Assembly (NCBI GenBank): GCA_019828595.1
Contig: JAHQRK010000035.1
Coordinates: 124,001-188,000 of the forward strand
Reading direction: 5' to 3'
From: Aphanomyces cochlioides
Lineage: Eukaryota; Oomycota; Saprolegniomycetes; Saprolegniales; Verrucalvaceae
DNA: 64,000 nucleotides
Below the pieces are notes generated by a model. That model was given only the letters and a program-made list of their open reading frames with translations, ran no database searches and was not told the DNA's origin. Every line of letters starts with the position of its first letter. Within the stretch, counting starts at the first letter, position 1. A program made the translations under genes and the position numbers. Shown piece by piece: positions 10,023 to 19,670 of this stretch.

Positions 10023-10326
10023 GACGCGCTTGCCTTTGGTAGCAGATCGTGGTCTTGCATTGGCTCTCTTCGCCTGCGCTGTCGGCGACGGTTGAGCTTT
10101 TCAGAATGCCCTTTGGAATGGTTCCTCCATCCACCAATCATGTTATTCTTCCCCCGAAACTTAATACTCGCTTGGCAAGTGAATATACCCTTGAAATATG
10201 TTATTGTCGAATTGTTTGTTTTCGTTGACATGTTGGCAACTGGGTGGCAAGTAGATTTTGACCAATCATATTGATTTTCTATTTTGTTGATTTCATCTTG
10301 TTGCAACTTTGACACCCACTAATATA

Positions 10327-12216
10327 CTACCTCTGTTCAATATTTCTTGCAAGTATCAATTTTTTGTCATATTGAAATCAATATTTGAAAATATTCGAAA
10401 GTAGAGGTATTTGCTTGTTTGACGATTTTTTGGCACATATAAGTAGAGCGGAAATCAAATTGGAAGCAATTTAATTTCACCACAAAAACTACATACAATC
10501 TCCCATATAATAAAATTTTACCGTTCTAAGTGATAGTGGTACAATGTACTCATATAAGTGAACGCTTTACCCATCAAATTGCTCCACCCATTTTCGAGAT
10601 GGCCCCCAACAAGACCAACTTGACTGACGAGGAGCGTCAAGCAGTTCTCCACCATTTGCTGACAGCAGACGGAACTCTTCCTCGTGGGGCACTAAAGAAC
10701 GTTGCGACCAAGTTTGATTGTTCGATTGAGACGATCTCCCGAATTTGGCGTCGAGGTAAGTACTCGGCGAATTTCGTCATTTTGTGTAAAAATGTCTTCC
10801 GCCGCAACAAGAATGCGGGACACAAACCAAGTCATGACATCAAGGAACTGCGTGAACGGCTTTTTAGTATACCAGCGTTAGATCGAATCACTCTCCGTGA
10901 AATCGCAGAGGCGCTTGACATGCCGTTGTCGACGTTGCACTGGTTGGTCATGAGGTCCATCATGTTTTGACTTTTTATGTCTAGTTACTACAAGCGTGGC
11001 CTTGTTATCGAACATAGGAGTCAGATCAAGCCAAAGTTGACAGAGGCCAATAAGTATGCCCGTTTAAAGTGGTCTGCGGACATGCTAAGGCAATCCAATG
11101 ATACATACAAAGTCTGCGACTTGATGGATGTTGTGCACGTGGACAAAAAGTGGTTTTTCATGACCCGGGTGAAATGCAATGTGTACCTCGTTCCTGGTGA
11201 GACCCCGCCCCAGCGTACAACGAAATCGAAACGATTTATCACTAAAGTCATGTTCCTCTCGGCCGTAGCAAGACCAAGGTGGGACAATGCCTCGAAACAA
11301 TGGTTTGACGGAAAAATTGGGACTTGGAGCTTTACTGAAGTCGTGCCTGCATTGCGATCCTCTCAAAATCGTGAGCGTGGTTCTTTTGTGACGAAACCTT
11401 TGAATGTTACCCAAGATGTCTATCGGAGTATGCTTATCAATAAAGTCTTCCCAGCTATCAAGGCTAAATGGCCTGCAGAAGAAAGTCGAACCATATTTGT
11501 CCAACAGGACAACGCAAGGCCACATGTTGCTGCCAACGATCCCTTGGTGCTCTCTCATGGGTGTGCAGATGGATGGAATATTTGCTTGAAGTGCCAACCC
11601 CCGAATTCACCGGATCTCAACGTTCTTGACCTTGGATTTTTTGCTCTTTACAAACATTTTTCGGTGCAAAACGATTGATGAATTGATTGCCGCTGTATTC
11701 CAAGCGTGGGATGCGATTGAGCACGACAAGTTGACGCGAAACTTTGCTACACTTAAGAGCTTTATTGTCGAAATATTGCGTGCAAGTGGTGACAATAACT
11801 ACAAAATACCGCACATGGGCAAGACGGCGTTGATGAGTCGGGCTGCCTCCCAGAAAGATTCGAATGTCCAAGTGATTTGGCTGAAAGGAGTTTAGCGGCC
11901 TTGGAAGTTGAGGAGCAAGAAACTTGGTTTGAAGCATTGGCGGCAGAAGTCGAAACTTCTATGGAGCTGGCCAATCTGTGCAACGCAATCGACAACCTTC
12001 GCATGACTTCTCTTGATGATGAAGACGGTGGTGACGATGTTGAATGGACATGCGACCTTCCAAGTTTAATTGCCACTTGAGTACACACTGCATTTCATTG
12101 AATAATATTGATTGAAAAGAATGATCTGAGTGAAATCTTATTGGATAGCTGAAAATTATATAGCCAATCAAAAACACGAAAATGACAAACTTGCAAGAAT
12201 TACTGAACAGAGGTAG
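10327..12216 (+). mobile_element. DD39D mariner-like element
   Basis: The 1890-bp element has ~28-bp ends starting CTACCTCTGTTCA on both strands and is flanked by TA at 10325-10326 and 12217-12218, the target duplication of Tc1/mariner elements. The end sequence resembles the CTCCCTCCGT ends of plant mariner elements. It sits 7 bases right of PIF-2. The transposase gene has frameshifts, so the copy is probably dead. Confidence 0.85.
10599..12080 (+). pseudogene. Mariner-like DD39D transposase, frameshifted
   Basis: ATG 10599 (MAPNKTNLTDEERQ) opens a helix-turn-helix domain (TKFDCSIETISRIWRRG). A 30-nt GT-AG intron at 10955-10984 would remove the TGA at 10968 and join in phase 2; otherwise that stop is a lesion. 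The catalytic domain reads VHVDKKWFF, FVQQDNARPH and PNSPDLNVLDLGFF. Exactly 39 residues separate the second and third Asp when the last is that of NVLD, the plant-type DD39D arrangement. Frame changes near 11640 (before CKTIDELIAAVFQAW) and 11845 (before DLAERSLAALE) break the C-terminus. The normal C-terminal phrase NNYKIPHMGK is present. Confidence 0.82.
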
Positions 12217-12220
12217 TAAT

Positions 12221-12241
12221 CGAGTTTGCGAAAACTCCGTA
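12221..12241. repeat. Isolated PIF-1-type terminus
   Basis: GTTTGCGAAAACTCCGTA also occurs at 7368-7385, the right end of PIF-1. Here it has no matching element beside it, so it may be the end of a lost PIF-1 relative or a duplicated piece displaced by PIF-2 and the mariner. Confidence 0.6.
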
Positions 12242-12386
12242 ATAACGATGTTTCCAAGGACTGACGTGGGATGAAAACAATAGGGGGAATCAAAGTTAAA
12301 AGAATGGTCTACTTCATGCGCATTTTTTTAAGTTTTTAAAGCACGATTTTTAAATAAATATTCGTTCTGTAAAGCAGTATTTTGTC

Positions 12387-13196
12387 ATGGGAATCAAAGT
12401 TAAGTTTGCTGTACGCCAACACGTTTGGAGATCAGCAGTCGTTGACAAGATGCCTCGTGTTTCGGAGAAGGAACGGATCATTCATGCATTGAACTCTCTC
12501 GTTTTTCGATTGGCTACGACACACTTGGTCATGCCACCTGAAGTCAAACAGGAGGTTGACCGTGCGATGAAGCTCAGAATGGCCCTGGAATGTGTGAGAT
12601 ATATGGAGGAGCGCTGCGTCCTCGCCAAGTCGTTAGAACCGCTCTCGTTGCTCCCCTTTTTGCCCGTCAACAAGTTTGTTCAAGAGGTGAGGGTATGTCA
12701 GGACACCTTTGCCTATCTGGTTGAGATGGTCCAAGCTTCAGCTGTGTTTCAAAACGAAAGTCGCAACAAGCAAGCTCCTGTTTGGCTTCAGGTGGCATGT
12801 GCCCTGCAAAGACTCTGCCATTTTGGCAATGGTTCTGCCAATGGAATGATTGCAAGTACAAAGGGGGTTGGCTATGGTACTGTTATGCTGTATACCTGTC
12901 GAGTTGTACAAGCTTTGTGTGAATTGGCATGCGAATCTATTCAGTGGCCAGATGCAAGTGAGCGCAAATTTCTGGCATCAATTAACCATGCAAAATATGG
13001 CTTTAATGGAGTCATTTTAGCTACTGACGGGACGCATGTTGTACTATTCCAAAAGCCTTCACTGGATGGTGAGGTATACTACTCGAGAAAGAAGACCTAT
13101 TCTTTCAATGTTATCCTAACTTTTGACTTCAAAAGAACGATTCGATACATTCAATATTTTCACGTGACTGCCCTTGACGTAGTAGCTCACTTATGA
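12387..13196 (+). pseudogene. PIF/Harbinger transposase of PIF-3, C-terminally deleted
   Basis: ATG 12387 starts a 269-codon ORF. The N-terminal region (SRNKQAPVWLQVACALQRL, then GVGYGTVMLYTCRVVQAL) and the first catalytic site (ILATDGTHVVLFQKP) fit the family. After TFDFKRTIRYIQ the family sequence stops, and the last ~15 residues are unrelated because the reading enters the antisense of the partner gene's last exon. The second Asp and the Glu are absent, so the product cannot be catalytic. A deletion fusing the two genes near 13140 explains this. Confidence 0.75.
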
Positions 13197-14322
13197 AGTT
13201 GGCTCGAGCTTGTCTTGTTTGATCCAATTTCATAAACTCAAATTTTTTGAGTTCAAGCTCCAGCATTTTGGACTGCCCTTCAGCATACGCAGTAACAAAG
13301 TCCTTCTTGCTGCTTGGGGGCTTTCTGCTTACTGGAAACGTTTGGGGGATGCTCTTCTTTTTCAAAGCATGGGTAGAAATAGCACGAGGCAATTCACGAG
13401 TCGAAACACGAGAATTTTCAGCTCCTAATGTAGGAGTTGCTGTCTGCTTCCAAGTACTCGCTGGTTCAGACATTTGAGCATCTTCGGCATCATTGGCACG
13501 CCAATATGCATCCTATGACACAATGAATAAGTTGTCTACACTGAATAGTATGCCTGGTTTGGATCGTTTTCGTCATTGTCGTGACTAGAGTCATTATCGT
13601 CATTGCAATAGTTTTGTTCGCTTTCGTGTTTAATACGAAGTACCATGTTCACGCCACCGTTGTCGCTAGAGACCCCTCCGTCAGCATTTTCGTCGTCGTT
13701 ATTTTTGAGTTCTTCAGTATCCTCATTGCCAAGGTTAGCATACCGGCCAACTTCAGAAACGTGACTCGGTTGAATGTTTTGACGACCAGAGAACATGGCT
13801 TTCATTCTCTCGTAGCCGAAACACATATTTTCAAGCTTGTCAACCGTATTATACAAGCCTAGTATGGATTGAGCATAGATATAACATGAAACACTTGCCA
13901 TTGGCAAAGTCCTTCTCAGTCAACCCTTCAATTTGACCTCCGTCTCGACCTCCTTCCCACTTCAATGCCGCCTTAAATGCCCTCATGTACGATTCAAAAC
14001 GACCCTTTGCATTCGCGCCAGTCCAGTCGCGCAAAACATCTTCCCGAAGGTTCTTGTTTATGTATGTGGCCATCAGCTTGTATCCTATATAAATAATGAT
14101 GATAACGACAAGTCTCTACTGCTCACCATATGCCTTTGTTAATCCCTGACCACTGATAACACCTTTGCCCTTGGTTGCCTTCCCAACAATCAAGTCGAAA
14201 TTCTTGGGTTTCTCGAGGAATTCAAGAAGCAGCATGCTTTCCAAATCGGTGACACGCCGACGAGCTGGCCTCTTTGCTTGGTTGGCCTCGGCGAAGCTTT
14301 CGCTTACAATTTTTCTTTCCAT
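13129..14322 (-). CDS. Partner DNA-binding protein of PIF-3 (four exons)
   Basis: Four exons (14322-14127, 14084-13893, 13858-13542, 13512-13129) join in frame to 362 residues. Introns of 42, 34 and 29 nt have GT-AG ends. The ATG at 14322 (MERKIVSESF) is the first in frame. The core spans exon junctions: FLEKPKNFDLIVGK, then LREDVLRDWTGANAKGRFESY, then LENMCFGYERMKAMFSGRQN, a pattern known from other oomycete Harbinger-linked proteins. A long Asp/Asn-rich linker and a charged C-terminal helix follow. The last ~22 codons overlap the truncated transposase on the other strand, so the native C-terminus may be lost. Each splice junction is inferred from frame continuity. Confidence 0.65.
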
Positions 14323-14619
14323 CTTGCTTGCTCGGGCGACCAAATGTGCTGTATGAATTGTGTCCAACCATGTATATAAAGCACTTTTAAATCGTTAAAG
14401 CATCTCGTGGCATGCTTTACTACTTTTAAAGCACTTTAAACGATTTTGAAGCATGTTTTTCTCCATCATTTAATAAAATTAAAGCATTGGTAAACAAATA
14501 AAGCATTTAACTTTGATTCCCCCTAATGAATTCAATTAACAAGAAACCGTCAATAAAGTCTGGGATGTGTTGTGCATGTGGTCTTTTACCAAGCCAGCTC
14601 CTAGGTTAGAAGAGGGCTT

Positions 14620-14883
14620 TCATACCCTGCCGCCCATGGTAATATGTGTGCAAAAGGCCAGCTTCCTCTGAGCATCGCACACTGACCAAGGTCGATCTAC
14701 TTTACTTTCCATTGATCTCGGAGCGACATTTTGTGCAATGGCCTTCCTCAACTTCTGCGTTTGGCGGACACAGTCGGCTTTCAAAATTCTGCCCATTTTT
14801 TAAAAAGTAGTCGCAATGCTGCAAGGCATTGCTGGCATGTAAAACCCAACCCTTGACAGCTCATCTGCGTCCAAGTTATCGTA
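14620..14883 (-). pseudogene. Unrecognised coding-like fragment with one stop
   Basis: One minus-strand frame reads YDNLDADELSRVGFYMPA, then a TAA, then MGRILKADCVRQTQKLRKAI and a final TGA. The composition is protein-like, but I do not recognise a family. Confidence 0.3.
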
Positions 14884-15097
14884 AAATGAGCTAAAAGAGT
14901 GTCAACACACCCCGGCGATGTCGTTCATCGCCATGGCTTAGACTTTGAAGTGATGGCGTTCTTGACCGGCATGCCGTGCTCAACACGCATCCGAGCACAA
15001 GAGTGGTCAAGTTGGTCCCTTCCTCGCCCTGTAGCTGCAACCAACACCACAGATTTGACCACTCTGCGCCGTTTACCAACTATTCTACGCTGAAAAG
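14884..15097. other. Left flank of the giant inverted repeat
   Basis: No gene recognised. It holds a 7-bp-stem hairpin at 14914-14932 (GGCGATG, loop TCGTT, CATCGCC) that resembles the Copia 3' stem-loops in its GTTCATC core. Confidence 0.4.
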
Positions 15098-15163
15098 ATG
15101 CCAAGAACGCGCTCGTCTGCGTTTTCCTGCGCTAGGTACTCTTCTATTACTACGTGGTATCAT

Positions 15164-15716
15164 TCAAGTCGTAGGATCATAGAGAGTTGGTGGACGCATG
15201 GACAATTTCACAACGCAGAAGCTGCTGACAGTGTGATACAGCTCGTCGTACCAGCTGGACAACTGCAGCAGTGGGAAAGCGCTGTCCGCGCCGCGGTACG
15301 ACAGATTCGAGCAGTCAATGGCAATGATCCCGACGGCGTTGACGCTCAGGTCTTTGTGGCGCTGGATCCACCACTCCAATGCATCGATCGAGGACACGTT
15401 GAAAGAACTCGTCGCGGACATTGTATCGTCGACACGGCAGGCCAACGGCTGGCGTTCCAGCAGCACTTGCGAGTCGACGTTTGCTTTCCGCAGCGCAAAG
15501 TTCTGTCCCAGGGTGGTCTGAACGCCGCGGAGAGATTCCGCGATCGTTTACATGCTTGAGGGCGTTGTTGGAGCTCTCTATCGCTGTGGAAACACGCTGA
15601 TCCTCCGTCGTCAGATCGGCAAAGTCGATTTGGTTGAGCGTCGTCGAGTCGCCGACGTCGAGCGCCTTTGGATTCAAGCCGCGATCGCCGCGAAACTCCA
15701 TTATGTTGTTAAACAA
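15164..15716 (-). pseudogene. Unrecognised ORF after the secreted-protein gene, frameshifted
   Basis: Directly after the TAA of the secreted-protein gene the same frame stays open, with an ATG (MEFRGDRGLNPKA) 14 bases on. The protein-like reading (IDFADLTTEDQRVSTAIESS) runs to NNALKHVND and then shifts frame near 15538 into AESLRGVQTTLGQNFALRKA and on to SSIDALEWWIQRHKDLSV, ending at 15164. I do not recognise the family. The shift means the protein is broken, or an intron was missed. An identical copy lies at 29871-30423. Confidence 0.45.
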
Positions 15717-16178
15717 TTATTGCGGATTAGAGGCAAAGCGTTTCACCGTCTGGGCAGCGCCTACAAGCCTTGCAAACTTGCCGTTCCTTGCCTTGCTACT
15801 GTCGTAAGCAGCGGCGAGTCTCTCACCAGCATGGCCACCGACGACAGAGGCTTTGTTCTTTGCAAAGTTGGTCGCTTTGTTGGCAAATTCTTCGGGAACA
15901 CCCTTCGCGACCAAGGCGCCACGAGCGCGATCCGCCGCTAGTCCAGCATAGCGCTCCCCATGTTGACTTCCCTTGGCTCCCCATTGTTCAGTTGATTCGT
16001 CACTTTCAACGTCAAATTCATCGACACTGCTGCGTTGACGACGATGCATGCCATGGGCCTCGACAAGAGAGCGGTCGACTAGTCCAATCTTGTTACTGAG
16101 CATCACTGGCGAATCATCGTGGAAATCGTGCGCCAAGACGATCGTCGCTGCAAGAACAAGGGCAAGAAAAACTCGCAT
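15717..16178 (-). CDS. Small secreted protein, left copy
   Basis: The gene encodes 153 residues from ATG 16178. The N-terminus MRVFLALVLAATIVLA is a strong signal peptide with probable cleavage before HDFHDD. The mature part lacks cysteine. It has a basic patch (GMHRRQRSS), an acidic stretch (DEFDVESDESTE) and an Ala-rich amphipathic C-terminal half (RARGALVAKGVPEEF, then SVVGGHAGERLAAAYDSS). No RxLR-dEER, CHxC or CRN motif is visible. A secreted role, perhaps at the host interface, is inference only. The gene is duplicated in the inverted repeat with no difference. Confidence 0.75.
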   Translation of the reverse strand: MRVFLALVLAATIVLAHDFHDDSPVMLSNKIGLVDRSLVEAHGMHRRQRSSVDEFDVESDESTEQWGAKGSQHGERYAGLAADRARGALVAKGVPEEFANKATNFAKNKASVVGGHAGERLAAAYDSSKARNGKFARLVGAAQTVKRFASNPQ

Positions 16179-16976
16179 GTTGGCGTTGAGAGGTCAAGTC
16201 GTGAAATGAGATGGAAGGAAACGAACGCCGGTCTTGTCGTCAATTGTCGTTGAAGGAGCTATGGATGCAGCTCCTTCAACGTGTTGATGACTTTGTCGGA
16301 TGCGGAGGTGTGGCACCTAGTCCACCATATGCGACTCCAGTTGGGATTTTTTTCGGGTGCGTCTCGTATAGGCATGATCAACTCTATCCATGCAAGGAGA
16401 CAACATGCGCTGAGGAGCTCCAAAGATCGAAACAAGTGGACAAATCTGCGGCAGTTTTGATCGACTTGGGGGTGGTTTTAGATGGGCATTTTCATACGGC
16501 AACAGCACAAACTGCAGAAAACAAGGCGAACGAAACGCACCCATGATCACAGTTGGATCCAATATGTCCATTAAATGGACCGTCGTGGTGGGAAAATAGC
16601 CACAACCGAGAGAATACAAGTCCTGACTAGATAGAGAGAGCAAGGAAATAAGACTTTGCCATATATGCACCCAAATGGGATTTCGTTCTTGATCGTAATG
16701 TCGGGAAGGTGACGCGCCACAACTGGACGACTGTGGCAATGCGATCAGCGCCATTGTACCTTTATCTGTCGAAACAATCTGCCCCAAGTTGCAAAACTCT
16801 TAACTCGATGGTACATTAGTGTTATATTGCCTTCTTCTGTCAAAAACTCGACATACTTCCGGTTATTCCAATAATTCAGTGCTTATCCGGACACCATCAT
16901 CCTAGAATCCGGATAATATGTGTAGGTAGTGCAGTTAACTAATGTGTGTATACTGTAGTAGTGCTTACATACAGTA
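16179..16976. other. Upstream region of the secreted-protein gene
   Basis: No gene recognised; longer ORFs on both strands lack an ATG start or a domain pattern. It contains the promoter side of the secreted-protein gene and, at 16875-16920, TATCCGG-type words (CTTATCCGGACA and ATCCGGATAAT) like those in the Copia LTR. The mirror stretch is 28611-29408. Confidence 0.4.
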
Positions 16977-17008
16977 CACCTTTTTACCTTCTGACTCAGA
17001 AGTTCAAG

Positions 17009-17721
17009 GAGCTATTTCTACAGATACGACCATTTACCCATTACATTACTTAGGGTGCGTCGGGCAAAATTTCAAAATCAAAATGCCATTTTCAGCTAAA
17101 TTGGGATCAACGAGTTATGGCATATTCAAAATGGAGGTAAAACCTCTATTTCGTAAAATGGCATTTTGGGAGCCTCCAGTGAGTATATCCCAACCAAAAA
17201 TATAGGATTTGGTGCAAAACTCTGAGATAATCAAGGTCATATGTTTACCTCATTATTGAATTTGGCCTCAAAATGCCATTTTGGGCTTATTTATTGTAAT
17301 ATTTTCGGTTGCCAGACGGGCCCTTAAGAAAAGACTACCCAGCATGTGGTGGGTATTTGACGGACGTGTTTAGATGTTTGGATAGATTGCTTTCCAATTT
17401 GACTGATAGAATTGCCACACAGTAGGCAGGAAGGTTCGTCCCTATGGCGGCACGGCCTAACGGCCTACCTGCCGCTTCCCGACGTGAGATGAATAAAGAA
17501 ATCCCTTTTTGGTGTACGTTTGGGGCTCGTTCCTCCGAGTCATCCGCCTGCAGAAAAGTTTACACTCGACCTTCGCTTCGCTCCGGTGAGCGCAATTTTC
17601 TGGGCGGATGTCTGACATCTATCCAAACATTCAAACATGCCCGTCAAATACCCACCACATGCTGGGTAGTCTTTTCTTAAGTAATGTAATGGGTAAATGG
17701 TCTTATCTGTAGAAATAGCTC
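17009..17721. mobile_element. Non-autonomous Mutator-like element (left arm)
   Basis: The terminal repeats are ~105 bp long and start GAGCTATTTCTACAGATA on both strands. The 10-bp word GAAGTTCAAG lies immediately outside both ends (16999-17008 and 17722-17731). Long inverted ends plus a 9-11-bp target duplication define MULEs. The interior has no transposase. A MITE interrupts the left terminal repeat. Confidence 0.8.
17053..17323. mobile_element. Harbinger-type MITE inside the MULE end (left arm)
   Basis: The 271-bp element has related ends, GGGTGCGTCGGGCAAAAT and, inverted, GGGCCCGTCTGGCAACCG, and is flanked by TTA on both sides. The unbroken right MULE repeat shows the pre-insertion site (ACATTACTTAAG), confirming a 3-bp duplication. 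The core words AAAATGCCATTTT or AAAATGGCATTTT recur three times inside. Confidence 0.85.
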
Positions 17722-17818
17722 GAAGTTCAAGTGGGAAGTGTCTGCACGAGACATCCACCCGGCCGAACCACCTCTGTAATGTTATTTTTGATACATAATA
17801 AATCGAAGGTTAAATACG

Positions 17819-18334
17819 ATGAGCGGGAAATTTTGTCGCTATGGGCAACTAATTGTAGCCACGCATTCTCATTTCAAGCATTGCTCGCTTTGCCACATAT
17901 CGACACGTTACCACGTCGTTTTGTCGCCAAAGACGATCAGCCTGAAGCTTGATGGAGAGATGTTTACGCTTAAGAAGAAACACTACGAGCCTCAAAACAT
18001 GAACTCGATAGAGAATAAGGTAAGAGCTTGTTTCTAGCACAGCTAACACTTCTTAGATTAAATTGCTCCCTATTCACCAATGCTTAATCCGATTGAGAAC
18101 GTTTTCTCAACGTTCAAAGCATCGGTGAGCCAATTCTTGCGCCTTGAGCGCAGATCCTTGCTTACTGTGCCTCTTGGATCGACCATACGTGGTCATCGCG
18201 CTGCAATGTTGGAGCGCGCTGCTGATCTTTCTATTGCTGTTATTTCAGCTTCGCTATGCTGGTCTTGTTTCCAGCACACGCGTCAGTTCTACGTTGCTGT
18301 GATGAACCTGGAAGACTGTGCTGGTAGCCAGTAG
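17819..18334 (+). pseudogene. Tc1/IS630-like transposase, internally deleted (left arm)
   Basis: The first part (MSGKFCRYGQ to MFTLKKKHYEPQNMNSIENK) resembles the end of the N-terminal DNA-binding region of oomycete IS630-like transposases. After a short gap at about 18020-18055, another frame resumes at APYSPMLNPIENVFSTFKAS, the signature around the last catalytic acid in DDE_3 enzymes. The catalytic middle with the first two Asp residues is missing. This is an internal-deletion derivative that cannot encode an active enzyme. Confidence 0.7.
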
Positions 18335-18656
18335 TAATTAATAATACAGTTTATTCATTTCTACAATTATTACATTTAAGAGTCATTAGATTCCATCTTG
18401 TCCTTCCCACTTGAACTTCTGACCTTCCCAACTTGAAGGTAAAAAGGTGTACACGACAAACACACGTCAAAACAAACACAAATCGATTAAATCACCTGGC
18501 GATTCGAATTTTGAATCGAAAAGTCAAAAACCGTAATTCATATTTTTGTATTTGGTAAAACTAGGTTATCGTATCTTTATCGAGATACAAATTCCATTTT
18601 CCCAAAAACTATATTTAGGCATTCGATTTAAATTATATTGATTTTTTGTATGAATA

Positions 18657-18854
18657 AATTATATTTTGCGATTTTCACAAAATACATGCCGAATCGTATA
18701 TCGGTCGAGATTCGATTGACAGACCCAATCAAAGCATGAAGAAATAGTGAAAATGAGTAAACTGATAGAGTTTATCAAATGGCCATGCTTCTTCGAAGGA
18801 TAGTTTTACTGGGTACGCTGATAAACTACGCACCCGGAATCCTGGTAAAACTCT
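18657..18854. other. Spacer edge between left arm and MULE pseudogene
   Basis: AT-rich, no gene recognised. It may hold degraded upstream sequence of the Mutator transposase. Confidence 0.35.
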
Positions 18855-19670
18855 ATGCTATGGCTGACAACTCTTTGGATAGCTGCATGTGCATATCTGA
18901 CAAACTCAGAAGCCTTACCTCATAGTTCCTGGGTCACGTATGCTTTTTCCAAACCAACTTTTGGGAATACAACATATAATCTTGCTGAGTCCGCAAATCT
19001 ATGGCTTCGCCAAGACTTACGCAGTTCTAATGTCATCAAGCTTCATGTCAAGTACTTGTTGCACTTGCTGTCAAACATTAACGAACGCAGGTATCAATAC
19101 ATTTGAGCGCACATTTTGAAACAATTACATTAACATTAATTAAAATGTAGGAAGCGGTGTTCGCCATGGCCAAACAGTGCTTTAACACCGTACCATCAGC
19201 GCTTGTTTGACAAGATGAACGAAAGCTCAAAGTTCATTGATGTTCGTGGTGAAAATTATTATAATGTTTAACTATACTTTGCCCTGACAATGTTTTAGAT
19301 ATTAGCCTGTGAGCCAAAAAAATCGTATCTGGCATGATACAATAGTCCCTCACCCGATTCGAGTAATCTCTGGCATGTTGTCGATATTGTCAAAAGTTTT
19401 TGTGATTGCCGCGGATTGTCTGATTTCATGTGTCCATGTATTCACGCGATAGCTTGTCTTAACTTGGCTGGAATGAACCCCTTGGGCAGATACAACTCAT
19501 GCTAAAAAGTGTCTACGTTCAAAGAGTTGTACTCTGGATTCCTGTATCCCCTTACCCCTGTTGACTTGTATTTGAACGAAGAATCTAAAGCTTCAAACGC
19601 CCTCCTTAACACAGGCTCGCCCACCAAACCAGGACCAAAACAAAGAAAGCGCAAGCCATCTCGAGGCATG
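18855..19670 (+). pseudogene. Mutator (MULE) transposase C-terminal region, split by Copia
   Basis: The first segment reads WVTYAFSKPTFGNTTYNLAE and continues into LSNINERR, matching the region after the catalytic core of MULE transposases. A 60-nt GT-AG intron (19091-19150) joins it to KRCSPWPNSALTPYHQRLFD. After another gap the SWIM zinc finger appears (SFCDCRGLSDFMCPCIHAIA, a CxC...CxH pattern) near 19400-19460. The tail is basic (GPKQRKRKPSRGM). A TGA near 19335 and a TAA near 19503 break the frame, and the catalytic domain is absent. The ORF is cut at GCATG by the Copia insertion and resumes at 25896. Confidence 0.78.

Larger units (their letters stand above)
7386..10319. mobile_element. 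PIF-2: apparently complete PIF/Harbinger transposon
   Basis: Terminal inverted repeats are GTGGGTGTCAAAGTTGCAAC at the left and its exact reverse complement ending at 10319. TA lies directly outside both ends. A plus-strand transposase and a convergent spliced partner gene are both open. The left end abuts the right end of PIF-1, and a mariner sits just beyond the right end. It is the most intact element here and may be autonomous. Confidence 0.8.
12282..14524. mobile_element. PIF-3: deleted PIF/Harbinger transposon
   Basis: Inverted ends are AGGGGGAATCAAAGTTAAA at 12282 and its reverse complement ending at 14524. AAT lies on both sides, a plausible 3-bp target duplication. Subterminal TTTAAAGCA-like words are repeated at both ends (near 12335 and 14370-14490). 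Its transposase has lost the C-terminal half while the partner gene is open, so the element is probably mobilised only in trans, if at all. Confidence 0.7.
16977..18449. mobile_element. Tc1/IS630-like element, internally deleted, with nested insertions (left arm)
   Basis: The ends CACCTTTTTACCTTC at 16977 and its reverse complement at 18435-18449 are bounded by TA on both sides, as for Tc1/mariner elements. A second matched block (GAAGTTCAAGTGGGAAG) lies inside each end. Its transposase keeps only the N- and C-terminal parts. A MULE has inserted in its left end region. Confidence 0.7.
15098..18656. repeat. Giant inverted repeat, left arm (3559 bp)
   Basis: Every position x from 15098 to 18656 pairs with 45587-x in the right arm (26931-30489). 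All ORFs in the arm have identical translations in the other arm and no length difference was found. Pairing ends sharply at both edges. The arm contains a secreted-protein gene, a broken ORF and a nest of transposons. No terminal motif or target duplication marks the outer edge, so this is better read as an inverted segmental duplication than as one transposon. Confidence 0.93.

Noticed and set aside
11085..11597. 170-codon minus-strand ORF
   Set aside because: It is antisense to the mariner catalytic domain and has no independent support.
12387..14524. PIF-3 as an active element
   Set aside because: The transposase lacks two of three catalytic residues.
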